DNA of 64,000 nt from Adiantum capillus-veneris (taxonomy: Eukaryota; Streptophyta; Polypodiopsida; Polypodiales; Pteridaceae). The notes under the pieces are model-generated. The model saw only the letters and a program-made list of their open reading frames with translations. It made no database searches and was not told where the DNA came from. Position numbers and translations under genes: made by a program. Shown in pieces: positions 27,801 to 36,030 of the stretch. Positions within the stretch are counted from its first letter, which is position 1. Each line of letters opens with the position of its first letter. The DNA lies in assembly GCA_014529385.2 (NCBI GenBank), contig CM043950.1, positions 70,244,935 through 70,308,934 of the forward strand, given 5' to 3'.

Positions 27801-29267
27801 TACACATAAGTCATCCATGTATATTTCGAGAAACAGCCTTAAGTATTCTTTGAAAGCATGCGTCATCAGCCTCTGGAAGGTTGCGGGAGCATTGGTTAGA
27901 CCAAAAGGCATAACCCGATAAGCATAAATTCCCCACTCCGTTGCAAAAGCTGTTTTATGTTGATCTTCCAATGCTATGGCTAGCTGGTTATATCCTGAAA
28001 AACCATCAAGAAAGGAGTATGCTGTTTTCCCTGATACACGCTCTAGAACATGATCAGTTATCGGCAGGGGATAATTGTCCCTGATTGTTGCAGCATTCAC
28101 TTTCTTTAGGTTGACACACACTCGGAGTTTTCCGTTCTTCTTAGGTACTACCACAATCGGAGATACCCAATCAGTGTGTTCAATCTCGTATATGAATTCA
28201 GCTTCCATTAGCTTATCTATCTCTTCTTTGATTCGCTTAGCAAACGTATCATTATATGTGTATGGTCTCTGTCTGCTAGGCTTTGCGTCTTGTTTCAGTG
28301 GGATTATGTGTTGGCATATCGATGGGTCAACTCCCTTTAAGTCCTTATAAGACCATGCAAACACATCCCTATACTCTCTGAGAAGACTCAAAAGTCTCTC
28401 TTCCTCGCCTGGAGACAAATCTGTGGCTATGTATACCGGTCTAGGTGGCTCACCTGGAGCTGCTAAATCAACTTTTTTTGCATCCTCCGGTCCGTCATAA
28501 GATTCGTTCTCCTTCCTCTCTCGAATAGGTGGGGTTAATATCACCTTCCTATCCTCTATTGTGAATTTCCTATAGTGAGAGGGAACATCCATGTTTTCCT
28601 TGATTTTGGCGTTTTTGTCCTCTCCACTCTCAATTTCTGTAGTCCAAACTTCTTTCAGAGTTTTCTTGAGCTCTCTGTACTTGTTTCTACGTTCTAGCTT
28701 GGACTCCGTGTGTTCTCTGTTGCGCTTGTTCTTTTCTGATTTTTCTGTTTCAGTTTTCGTTCCATTCTTTTGAACTTGATTTCTTGAGCCTCTTTTGTCT
28801 TTTCGTAAGCTCTTTTGATCACTGCCTCTCATTCTTTCAGAAATCTTATCCTTAACACAATCTTCAGCCTTTACTAGCATTAGGAATTGATTTTTTCCTC
28901 TTATTCTAGGCATCGGATTGGTTCTAACCCCTTTTGTTTTTTTCTTTGCTCTATAGTGTTTCTGGCGTTGTTTAGTTTGGTTCGGAAAATCATAAAATCG
29001 GACATCCATTTTAGTTTCTTCGTTTCCGCTTGAATTGTCCGTTGACTCGTTGTCTGCTTCATTTCCCCACTCTGGATGATCGGGAATGTCGTGAAACACC
29101 TCTTCTTCATCTTCCTTTTCCAGTGTATCGTTCTTTTCAGTTTCTTTTTGAGTACAGTTCTCAACATGAAATACGGAACCACGTCGTACCCGTCCTTGTC
29201 GCAAAATTTCGTTGTGGGACCATCCGGAATTGCACAAACATCTAGGGTTGCTAGAATGTGTGTCCAT
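24825..29267 (-). CDS. pol: Element B pol: RT, RNase H, double HHCC, integrase, second protease
   Basis: This is a 1,480-codon frame from ATG 29267. The first 300 or so residues are charged and unassigned. The RT (about 345-520) has VVVPKKNGKLRVCV and the active site YMDD at 483-486. RNase H (about 620-730) has HIDAS with D629 and TEREG. Two HHCC zinc domains follow: H836, H843, C874, C877 and H962, H969, C1000, C1003, with identical internal spacing. The integrase core has D1032, D1094 and E1130 (D35E). A C-terminal module (GPLVIKDLSPSGAVKLATLDGEE, about 1272) lacks a chromodomain. Residues 1385-1480 form a second retropepsin-like domain with LLDSGAQANLLS (D1395) and PLLLGQPW. Pol stops at UAG. 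It starts one base after the ORF2 stop, in a different frame. All catalytic residues are present, so this pol could be active. Confidence 0.95.
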   Translation of the reverse strand: MDTHSSNPRCLCNSGWSHNEILRQGRVRRGSVFHVENCTQKETEKNDTLEKEDEEEVFHDIPDHPEWGNEADNESTDNSSGNEETKMDVRFYDFPNQTKQRQKHYRAKKKTKGVRTNPMPRIRGKNQFLMLVKAEDCVKDKISERMRGSDQKSLRKDKRGSRNQVQKNGTKTETEKSEKNKRNREHTESKLERRNKYRELKKTLKEVWTTEIESGEDKNAKIKENMDVPSHYRKFTIEDRKVILTPPIRERKENESYDGPEDAKKVDLAAPGEPPRPVYIATDLSPGEEERLLSLLREYRDVFAWSYKDLKGVDPSICQHIIPLKQDAKPSRQRPYTYNDTFAKRIKEEIDKLMEAEFIYEIEHTDWVSPIVVVPKKNGKLRVCVNLKKVNAATIRDNYPLPITDHVLERVSGKTAYSFLDGFSGYNQLAIALEDQHKTAFATEWGIYAYRVMPFGLTNAPATFQRLMTHAFKEYLRLFLEIYMDDLCVHSLLRDEHLEHLRKVFEKCRTYRICLNAEKCVFMVRQGRILGHIVSQNGISTDLEKIKVIVDMPRPTNAKQVQSFMGHCGYYRRFIYMYAIIGQPLYRLIVNFEWTEECEESFKKLKEALITAPVLKSPDWEKIFHVHIDASAYAIGCILAQPEEGNMDFPICYASRQLNNAEKNYTTTEREGLGMIYAVKKFWHYLLANKFVFFTDHQALLYLVNKPCNTERIVRWFIILLEFDFMVVVKKGKTHLRADHLSRLTNGEDPIGVDDDMPDAYLFNIEMIPKWSQNVVDLLTYEGEFDRREYNLKHIAIQQSKNLQLIAGRLYQLGNDHVLRLCINPEEYNIYLCEAHVQECAFHCSRRNTYRNLLQLGVYWPGMKESVHEYVTVCIVCSSKPPAEYSTLYQIMITPEWSQYIVEYLTNRTFPEGTSKARQKSVEIEARDYVLIGDQLYKRGKDNELRICASESEYVIILEQAHGGVGGGHFSGDKTAKLVLTVGIWWPTLHMDAEEYVKRCDDCQRTKVPLKRDDMPLRPMMGARAFAKWGIDYVGPISPPAYKTHTQYIIVATDYLTKWVEAEATQKEDARTTAQFLYEYVFVRYGLPIEIVSDRGTHFINEVIEILLDEFMVIHRKSAPYHPQANGQAEATNKTICTVLTKIVSESRTDWDQRLHSTLWAYRVAYKTSIGTTPYNMVFGLNAILPIEFLISTLRVAKDLEWTGHELSDRIDDLEKLDELRLKAIASIYAQKRRQKEFFDKHVRTKEFKVGDYVLVYTLKQHAKKLKKRGMGPLVIKDLSPSGAVKLATLDGEEIPNWISGCRVKKYRLPLTQDMLLKIHQEKLRVQKKKKIVEEAQAEAKERMEKRRLLRQKQRNEGAMRINAVSITEMDNDKEEPIIECKVGTNQIKVRALLDSGAQANLLSLSLYRQLTNDTKLQTAKQELKSYSENAIKTVGCTVLHIQINQYVYPHMFYVVEDHATQHPLLLGQPWQKQYNAMID

Positions 29268-29299
29268 TCTAATGGTTCAAACGTGTCCTCTGGAAAGGG
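29155..29299 (-). other. Conserved bridge segment read in a third frame
   Basis: In a frame that is neither that of ORF2 nor that of pol, the minus strand reads PEDTFEPLEWTHILATLDVCAIPDG and on to VVPYFML. Element F has a clear relative (VDWVHLAATIDTW...VIPEGDEMLVPLNML) directly behind its protease in one continuous frame. The bridge is therefore real ancestral coding sequence. The entry into this frame coincides with a C CCT TTC heptamer (29293-29299), which fits the X XXY YYZ form of -1 slippery sites. A second shift near 29140-29160 is needed to reach pol. Confidence 0.7.
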
Positions 29300-30945
29300 T
29301 TCTCTACATAAGTTTCGTCTTCGATAGCCCTTTCTAAAACACATTCTTCTCGTTTCAGACTTCCACATTTCGAAGCTCCACACATCCATAACTCCTTGGG
29401 TTTACCTAACCAAGCTGGAAATTCGGATCCCGCCAAAGTAGCTGAATCAAACTCCTCCACCGGTGTTCGGTTCACATCTTTGTAGCTATGGTCTTTCAGG
29501 TTCACACGTGTAGTGGTTTCCATATTTCTCAAGTATATGTGATCGTAGCCCCAATCTTGGACCATTTTCAACTGTCTCATGAATGGTCTTCCCAGTATGA
29601 TATCATAGTTATTCTCCTTGCCAAAATCGACAATAGCAAAAGTATGTTCGTATTCAATGCCGCAAGAAGTCACTACAACTTTCTCTAATAACCCCATAGG
29701 TTTCTCCATGTGTCCATCTGCTAATTGGAGTTTCAACCTAGTCTTCCTTATTGCTGGTTTCCCCCATTTTTTCCAGATTTCTTTTGTAGCAATGGCTACC
29801 CCAGCTCCGCTGTCTAGTATTGCCATCGTCTTCACTCCTTGGAATTCAACTGGTAAGGTTGTATTCCCCTCTTCACCTTCGCAATACTCTCCGACCTTGT
29901 TTAAGGGTACAGGCTTAGCGTTCTTTTGTGGCTTGCTCAGCTCCTCAATGCTCTCTTGCAATCTCGATGTTGGATCTTTTATCCCGAATTTCTCCAAGCA
30001 TTTTCCTACAGTGGTCCACATATGTGGTCTTAGCCTCAAAAGCTCAGCTAGAGTGATAGTGCATGTCACTGGTGTTGACAAAATCTCTATCAATCCTTGC
30101 GAGTCCATGACTTTTTCTGATGAGATTTTTCGTGAGGGAAGTGCTCTAATCTCGGATTTTGCTTCATACTCTCCTAAGTATGAAGGTAAGGTTTTCAGTG
30201 AATGAGGTTTGCTCTCCATTGTTCTAACAGAGCCCCCATCTCCCCAGTAAGATTGCAGATCCAAGTCCACTTGAGATCCTGCCTCAAATTCCACTATGGG
30301 AGGATTCCTGATGTCCTTTTCCCAATTTGTCTGATTAGCTTGGCAACTTAGCTCGTTTGCAAAGTTTGCCTCTCTCACTTGTTTCCAAAATTCATTGTAA
30401 TCCTCATCTTTTCCGTAAATCCTCTGTATGACTGGATGAAAACTCTCTATCTCCTGATCGGTTGTGTTCAATACTATGCGGTCATCCTTTTGTGTATCTT
30501 CAGGCTTTTGTGCACTGGGAGTCTTTTCAGCTACCCGTGAAACGATAGTCTCTTGCTGAATTGGGTTTTCCTTTCCACAATTCATTGTTTCTTTTGGTGG
30601 TTCTAATAAGGCTTGTGCAGTCTCGATCATTCTCTGGCACATTTCAAGTCTCTGCTTTTCCAATTCCGCGTTTGGGTATGTCATCCACCTCTGTTCTTGT
30701 GTTTGGTTGTTCTTTAACCTAGCTTCGTAAGCTCTCATCAGTGCGTCCAATGGTTCGTGTACCTTGTCGACTAGCACTGATCCCCCTGAGCTTAAGCTCG
30801 TTGTTTCTTTGATACTCTTTTGTTTCGTTCTTTCCGGGCTCATCTCTCGTTTCCCGTTTTGACTCTCAAGTTTTTCTAATCTAGCTTTAGTTTGCTTTAG
30901 TTCCTCAGCTAGAATAGCGTCTTCACGTTCTTTTCTCAACTTCAT
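29269..30945 (-). CDS. Element B ORF2: coiled coil and retropepsin
   Basis: This is a 558-codon frame whose ATG (30945) overlaps the gag stop as ATGA. Residues 1-60 are a charged coiled coil (EDAILAEELKQTKARLEKLESQ). The middle is glutamine, serine and proline rich. An aspartic protease domain spans about 330-500, with LDSGAGVAIATKEIW (catalytic D378) and the flap-to-core LGRPFMRQ motif near 455. It would cleave the Gag and Pol proteins in the particle. Gypsy elements usually fuse the protease to gag or pol in one frame; here it is a separate ORF between them. The end (ENPFQRTRLNH) lies beyond a potential -1 frameshift heptamer. Confidence 0.92.
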   Translation of the reverse strand: MKLRKEREDAILAEELKQTKARLEKLESQNGKREMSPERTKQKSIKETTSLSSGGSVLVDKVHEPLDALMRAYEARLKNNQTQEQRWMTYPNAELEKQRLEMCQRMIETAQALLEPPKETMNCGKENPIQQETIVSRVAEKTPSAQKPEDTQKDDRIVLNTTDQEIESFHPVIQRIYGKDEDYNEFWKQVREANFANELSCQANQTNWEKDIRNPPIVEFEAGSQVDLDLQSYWGDGGSVRTMESKPHSLKTLPSYLGEYEAKSEIRALPSRKISSEKVMDSQGLIEILSTPVTCTITLAELLRLRPHMWTTVGKCLEKFGIKDPTSRLQESIEELSKPQKNAKPVPLNKVGEYCEGEEGNTTLPVEFQGVKTMAILDSGAGVAIATKEIWKKWGKPAIRKTRLKLQLADGHMEKPMGLLEKVVVTSCGIEYEHTFAIVDFGKENNYDIILGRPFMRQLKMVQDWGYDHIYLRNMETTTRVNLKDHSYKDVNRTPVEEFDSATLAGSEFPAWLGKPKELWMCGASKCGSLKREECVLERAIEDETYVENPFQRTRLNH

Positions 30946-33662
30946 GCGTGCTTTTCTAGCTTTCCATGTGTTTTTCTGACTCCGCGGTCCTTGACTAACA
31001 CTTCAGTCGCTAACTTTCCATTCTCAGGTTCTCTAGTGGTTTTCTTAGCTTGAGCTCTAGTAACAACTTGCGTTGGTATCAGAGTTTCATTTTCAGACCC
31101 ACTGCTGGTAGGAATAGTTTCTAGCATATTCAATGTCGTCTTTTGCACTTTGTTTGGATTCTTTGAACAATCCTCAATGAAGTGAGTAACCCCACACTCA
31201 GTGCAATAAGCGTTAATTCTAATGATTTCCGTATGTGGGCAAACATTCATCAGATGGTCACCTCCACACTTGTAACAGGGTCCTAGTGCTGGTCTTGGTC
31301 CCGCTTGATTCGTCCTTTGTGGATAGGATGGTCTTTGTCCTGTTAACCCTCCATGAGCTATGAACATTAAGGTTCTTGCATCCAAATTGTATCTCTCTTC
31401 ATCAGAAGCACTTGTAATTGTTGGTATTCCAACATTCTCCATCATGCCCCATGGTTCTGGTTGTTTTGGTTCTTCTGGTGGGTAATACACTGTCGGAGAC
31501 ATGTGTGCACCCGATTCTTCATAATAGGTTTGAACAGGCACTAAGGCTTGTTCTTCCTGATTCTCTAAGGTTGGTGCATATCTAATGCCCATTGGTCTTG
31601 CTCCTGGTAAAGGTGGTTGTTGTCCCAATACTGGTTGCGGTCTTTCTATCCCCATAGGTCCTGGTACATTTCCCGTTGGGTATCGAGGTACTGGATGTAT
31701 CTGAGGTGGTGCTAATTGAGCAGGAGGTGCGTACTGGCGCTCCCTTACATACCCTTTGTTGTAATAGCACTCCTCTGTTGGATGGTTTGTCCATTTTTGT
31801 TCAATAGCACACCATTTCAGTGGTTTTGGCAATGGTTTTTGGTATGGTGCCATCCTTTTTAGAGCATCTTTTATCATTTGCTCTACATTTGGCATGGTTG
31901 TTGTTTGAACATTCTTTTTAGTGGTAGTCTCGCTCGCTACGGAGGAGGAGCTACTGGATGCAAAATCTGTATCCGCTGACACCTCTCCATAAACCGTACA
32001 GTTATCCACTAAGTACAATGCCTCTCTCGTTACTTGCTCGAAACTTGTACAAGCTTTCAAGTCCAAGTCCTTCTTGAGAGTGTTGTTTCTCAGTCCCTCA
32101 ATAAAGAGAACAGATAGTCTGTCATCTTGTGGTCGTTCACGTACTGGACATCTCTCAATGTATTGTTTGAAGCGAAGTGACGCTTCCTTCACTTTTTCGT
32201 GTTCTCTCTGTTTAAAAGCATATATTTGTGAGACCGTATTGTGCTTAATCCCTCGTTTTGAGAATTCCTCAGCAAACTCTCTTAGCAAATGGTCAATGTC
32301 ATGGAATCCCCCTATGTTCATTGGTTGAAACCATGTCAATGCAATACCTTCTAGAGTAAGACCAAATCCCTCGTATTGTGTATGGAAATCTGTTATCTGC
32401 TCAGCTCTTAAGACTTGCTTAAAGAGTGACACATGTGCATACGGATCTCCTGAACCACCATACTTCTTTGGCATACACTTGGCTACTTGAGATGGTCTCA
32501 TACGTCTATGATTTGCTACCAATCTCATTGCTCCTGTGTCTCGGCTAAAGCTTTCTCTAGCACCATGGACTTCATGGGTTACCCTTGTCGGTTCCTCTGC
32601 CCTGAATCTACTGGGAGGTAAATGTGATGGTTCCGCTTCAAACCTTGGACCTGGAGTGGTATAGGTGGGGATTGGAACTGCACTACCTCGATTCGTCTCC
32701 ATTGACTCTCTGGAATGTAATGATCCCATTGGTCCGAGCTTCGAGTCCCAAGGTTGACTGAAAGAGTCAGCAACCTGAGTTCTTTGTCCTCCTGTTGTCA
32801 TTGAGTTTTGCACTCCATTTGTTGGTGCTGGTCTATGTGAGCTAGAAGTAACATAATACTGATGTAGTGGTCCCCCAAAATATGTATATCCTTCTAATTC
32901 TTTCTTGCCCATTGTTGAGTATTGCCTGCCATACTTATCGTAAGCGGCAATTTTCACTTCCGATCCCTCTGTGTAGGTAAAGACATAAAGTCTTTTTTGG
33001 TCTGTCAACTCTCTGGTGTAGGGTTCTTCACATCTATAATAGAGATCTTGCTCCCCATTATTATATTTGTATAGCCCCACATAGATGTTATCAGTGTTGA
33101 TCCTTGTAGTTTCATTCTCTCTTCTTAACCTCGCATTAGGGAAGTTCATTATTGGTGCTTTCTCCTCGAGTTCTTCATCTATTTTGGCTTTGGTGCCCAT
33201 CAATCCCCACTTGTCCACAATGTTAGGGTTTAGGACTACCAAGTACATGGTACCCTCGTCATCTAGATATCTATCTCCGCTATAGCTCACAGGCACTAAG
33301 TCCTTGAACTCACTAGGTCTATCTTCTATCTTTACACAATAGCGGTCCATTCCATCTTTGTAGATCTTGGCACCTTGCTCATTGTCGTACTGGTATTTTA
33401 TGAACAATAGCTTCATGGTGGTGGAAGGGTTTGATGATCCTGCTGCCATATTTTCTCTGTTGTTCAGGTTCAAGTGTTCCAAGTTTTCGGTGAAAATCTC
33501 GTAAGATCTCTCCGAAGAAGTATCAGAAACACTTCCTTCAAAGATCGGCTCTAATGGTTGCGCCCAACTTTGGTTTACACTTCCCTCGGTTGATATGACA
33601 CTTGCTGGTTCCCCTTGTTTTGGTTGATTATTCCGGAGATTCCTGCCCGATCTCAATTTCAT
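30942..33662 (-). CDS. gag: Element B gag (906 codons)
   Basis: The ATG at 33662 (MKLRSGRNL) is preferred. An in-frame upstream extension has no ATG, and element F's gag starts with the same pattern (MHLRSGR). About residues 60-290 form an N-terminal domain of unknown type with two similar tyrosine-rich halves (LLFIKYQYDNEQ, VGLYKYNNGEQDLYYRCEEPY). The capsid-like gag core is at about 395-550 (GGSGDPYAHVSLFKQVL, ALTWFQPM, LREFAEEFSKR). A proline-rich linker follows, then two zinc knuckles of the short CX2CX3HX4C form (near 796 and 820). It packages RNA into virus-like particles. At 906 residues it is about twice the usual gypsy gag. Confidence 0.94.
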   Translation of the reverse strand: MKLRSGRNLRNNQPKQGEPASVISTEGSVNQSWAQPLEPIFEGSVSDTSSERSYEIFTENLEHLNLNNRENMAAGSSNPSTTMKLLFIKYQYDNEQGAKIYKDGMDRYCVKIEDRPSEFKDLVPVSYSGDRYLDDEGTMYLVVLNPNIVDKWGLMGTKAKIDEELEEKAPIMNFPNARLRRENETTRINTDNIYVGLYKYNNGEQDLYYRCEEPYTRELTDQKRLYVFTYTEGSEVKIAAYDKYGRQYSTMGKKELEGYTYFGGPLHQYYVTSSSHRPAPTNGVQNSMTTGGQRTQVADSFSQPWDSKLGPMGSLHSRESMETNRGSAVPIPTYTTPGPRFEAEPSHLPPSRFRAEEPTRVTHEVHGARESFSRDTGAMRLVANHRRMRPSQVAKCMPKKYGGSGDPYAHVSLFKQVLRAEQITDFHTQYEGFGLTLEGIALTWFQPMNIGGFHDIDHLLREFAEEFSKRGIKHNTVSQIYAFKQREHEKVKEASLRFKQYIERCPVRERPQDDRLSVLFIEGLRNNTLKKDLDLKACTSFEQVTREALYLVDNCTVYGEVSADTDFASSSSSSVASETTTKKNVQTTTMPNVEQMIKDALKRMAPYQKPLPKPLKWCAIEQKWTNHPTEECYYNKGYVRERQYAPPAQLAPPQIHPVPRYPTGNVPGPMGIERPQPVLGQQPPLPGARPMGIRYAPTLENQEEQALVPVQTYYEESGAHMSPTVYYPPEEPKQPEPWGMMENVGIPTITSASDEERYNLDARTLMFIAHGGLTGQRPSYPQRTNQAGPRPALGPCYKCGGDHLMNVCPHTEIIRINAYCTECGVTHFIEDCSKNPNKVQKTTLNMLETIPTSSGSENETLIPTQVVTRAQAKKTTREPENGKLATEVLVKDRGVRKTHGKLEKHA

Positions 33663-35073
33663 CAATTCCCCTAAAGGACTGTAACTTTTCCGTCTCGGCA
33701 ATTTGTTTTCCCCAAGTTTTTGTGGTCAGAATTGATCCAAACTGACTGATACTTGGTCAACTGTTTAATCTTGTCAGTTGGACAACTTCTGTTTCATCAA
33801 GTGAGAATTTTGTTACTGTTATGCTGAAAAAGACATTATACGCGTATGATGTCTTTTCCCACTGATTTTGACTATTTTGGTTATGCTCACTCTCAGTGAC
33901 CCCTTTATGCTCTGTTCACTCACAAAATTCAGTTTGAACTCTGTTTGAGCAAGTTATGGCTAATTTAGGCTTTTCTTGGCAATTTTCCGCTTTTGACTTG
34001 TTTTTTGGGTCAATTGTGATCCAAATGGGATGAAACTTGAAATATAACCTCTAGACAGCTATTACAATGGATCTGTGTTAGCAAAGTATCAAAATATGTC
34101 CAAAATTAGGTCAAAGACATCATACGCGTATGATGTCTTTTTCATCAATTTGGGTCCAAACTTGATATTTATGCTTCTTACAGTGCCTGTAACAATCTTG
34201 TCAGGTCAGATTTCAAAAATAAGCAGTGGATGTGCCAAAAGACATTATACGCGTATGATGTCTTTTGTCCCAGATTTTGACTATTTTTTGGTTTTAAGCC
34301 TTCTCCAATGTTTATAATTGAGTTTCAAGTGTTTTTGTCAGGTTTGAATGTAAAAACAAGATCTGAATCCAAAATTTCCTATTCTTTGCGTTTCTTGGAC
34401 TCCGACTTGTCTTTTCTGGGTTTCTTTGAGTGTTAATGTTCTTGTTTTAAGTTGATCTTAGGGTAAAACCCCCCTTCTAAACACTCTGGCAATGTCAAAT
34501 TTTCAATTTTAGTCTCTGTTTAGGTCCTAAGACATCATACGTGTATGATGTCTAAAGTTGCAGATTTCCAGTTTTTTTAGCACAGAACTCTTCCAATAGC
34601 TCTTTTAAGTACTCATCAACAATCAGTTACACAGAAATTTTTTTGAACTTTGTGTATTGCATATTTCACTACCAAAGCAACTTTTTCAGTGATCTAACAT
34701 GCAATCAAACACATCAAGCAAATAGAACACCAATTGATAGCTCTAGATCAGGATCAAATCAGGCCCTACCTAAGCTACTTCTAATCTTAAAATGGATTTT
34801 TTGCAATTGAAAATATAAAGAGATTTACTACCACACAAGGAGTAGCAAATGCTTTTTATGTCAACAACCACTTAAACACCATCAAAAACAATCTAATCTA
34901 AGCTAAACTAAAAATACTGTCAACACGGAAGACCCAGGAATACCCCACTTCCTAGTATCTCTCGAGACCTTCGGAGTCCACCACTCCTAGATCTTTTCTA
35001 ACTAAAGTATACAAAGTAGTTTATACGACTCACCTCGTAGGATTAGTCTAAGGTCACCTACTTAGGGCTCTCG
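33663..35073 (-). other. Untranslated leader of element B
   Basis: This 1.4-kb region between PBS and gag has no sustained frame. It contains four palindromes and AT-rich degenerate repeats, and closely matches the leader of copy A over most of its length. Confidence 0.85.
33831..34553. repeat. Leader palindrome array of element B (4 copies)
   Basis: The copies are at 33831-33854, 34115-34138 (perfect), 34240-34263 and 34530-34553. The two imperfect inner ones have T for C at position 7; the last has CGTG for CGCG in the centre. The spacing is 284, 125 and 290 bp, almost the same as in copy A and in the array before ORF X. Confidence 0.97.
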
Positions 35074-35091
35074 TCCCCGGCAGCGGCGCCA
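35074..35091 (-). other. Primer-binding site, tRNA-Asp type (element B)
   Basis: The minus strand reads TGGCGCCGCTGCCGGGGA, one base different from the plant tRNA-Asp type PBS. It lies two bases inside the LTR. Confidence 0.93.
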
Positions 35092-35093
35092 AA

Positions 35094-36025
35094 TGTTAAG
35101 GCGGTTACGCCGCTAGCGGAAGCTAAATAGCGAGAACTCAACCAACAACAGAATTTGTCAGACGAGGACAAGCTTGACCCGCAGGCGCATGGAAACAACT
35201 AGGTGGGTGTCAAATCACCTACTCGACCTTCTAATGACAATCACTACTAAGGAAATCAAATCTAAGTTCTAAAATACGCAAGTGACTGAAATCCGTACTA
35301 CGAACGAATGCTATACGAAACAGGATCTAGAATCATTGAATCGATCTCAAACTCAAGGGGAAGTCTATACACTAGGTAAGAACAACACCCTAAAGACTTG
35401 AACTGCAAAATCAACCTATAACCACTCCGTGCGGTAAACGCGTATGAAGACAGGCCGAAAAATACAGGTGACCGAAACTTGACCCCGATGGTACTAATGT
35501 GTAGCTCTACTCGTTGTGGTTCTATAGATATGCTGCACACTCTATTCCGACACACGAGTTGGAAGAAAACTCACACCGAAGCTCGTAGGAACTTACCACA
35601 CATAGAAGCCGATAGCGCGCACTCTTGGTATCTGTGCGTAGCTCTCACCGTTGCTAACACAATGGCGGTGTCGCTTCTCCAATGGCGGCCCCGTAGCTCG
35701 CGTAGCAAGGAGATAAGATCTCTCTCTCTCTCTCTCAGACACAGTCACGGCGCTCAAAAAACTCACTTTGATTAATAATTGAATCTCCTTTTAGGTTACA
35801 AAACTTTGGCTTATATACCTCAGCCTTGGAGGTGAGAACATCTCTAATTATTTACATCAGCAGGTGAAATAAGTTCGGGATTACAGCTGGAAACTCAATT
35901 GAGTCCCGTTACTTAATGAATGGCTCAAATCAAAATTAATGTCGGAAAGACATTTATTACAATCAATGGTTACAAAATGATGGGTGTGAGCAAAAATGCG
36001 GGTGTGATCCTCTGCTGGCTCAACA
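35094..36025 (-). repeat. 5' LTR of element B (932 bp)
   Basis: It has the same ends as the 3' LTR. It carries the promoter-side TATA-like box (minus strand GGTATATAAGCC, about 35809-35820) about 200 bp into the sense-strand LTR. A short CT/GA microsatellite lies about 80 bp downstream of it, in what would be the start of the transcript. Confidence 0.96.
35809..35820 (-). promoter_or_regulatory. Putative TATA box of the element B promoter
   Basis: GGTATATAAGCC on the minus strand lies inside the 5' LTR. The same box is kept in copy A and in the 3' LTR. Transcription would start some 30 bp further into the LTR and proceed towards gag. Confidence 0.6.
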
Positions 36026-36030
36026 GTGCT

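Larger units (their letters stand above)
16989..36025 (-). mobile_element. Giant Ty3/gypsy element B (19,037 bp, complete)
   Basis: The LTRs are 16989-17944 and 35094-36025, with TSD gtgct at 16984-16988 and 36026-36030. A tRNA-Asp PBS and a PPT lie at the expected inner edges. In sense order it carries a leader with four palindromes, gag, ORF2 with protease, pol with two HHCC domains and a second protease, a W-x-P-K tail, a 2.8-kb gap with five palindromes, and ORF X. The integrase has no chromodomain, and its C-terminus and PBS resemble Tat/Athila-type non-chromoviral elements. The length is far above the 5 to 12 kb usual for gypsy elements; known plant giants such as Ogre reach a similar size but carry their extra ORF upstream of gag. 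Confidence 0.97.

Noticed and set aside
29618-30205. A 195-codon plus-strand frame opposite element B ORF2
   Set aside because: It is antisense to the protease ORF, and a similar shadow appears opposite copy A (39-410). It has no recognisable domain, so an antisense gene as in some plant gypsy elements is not supported.
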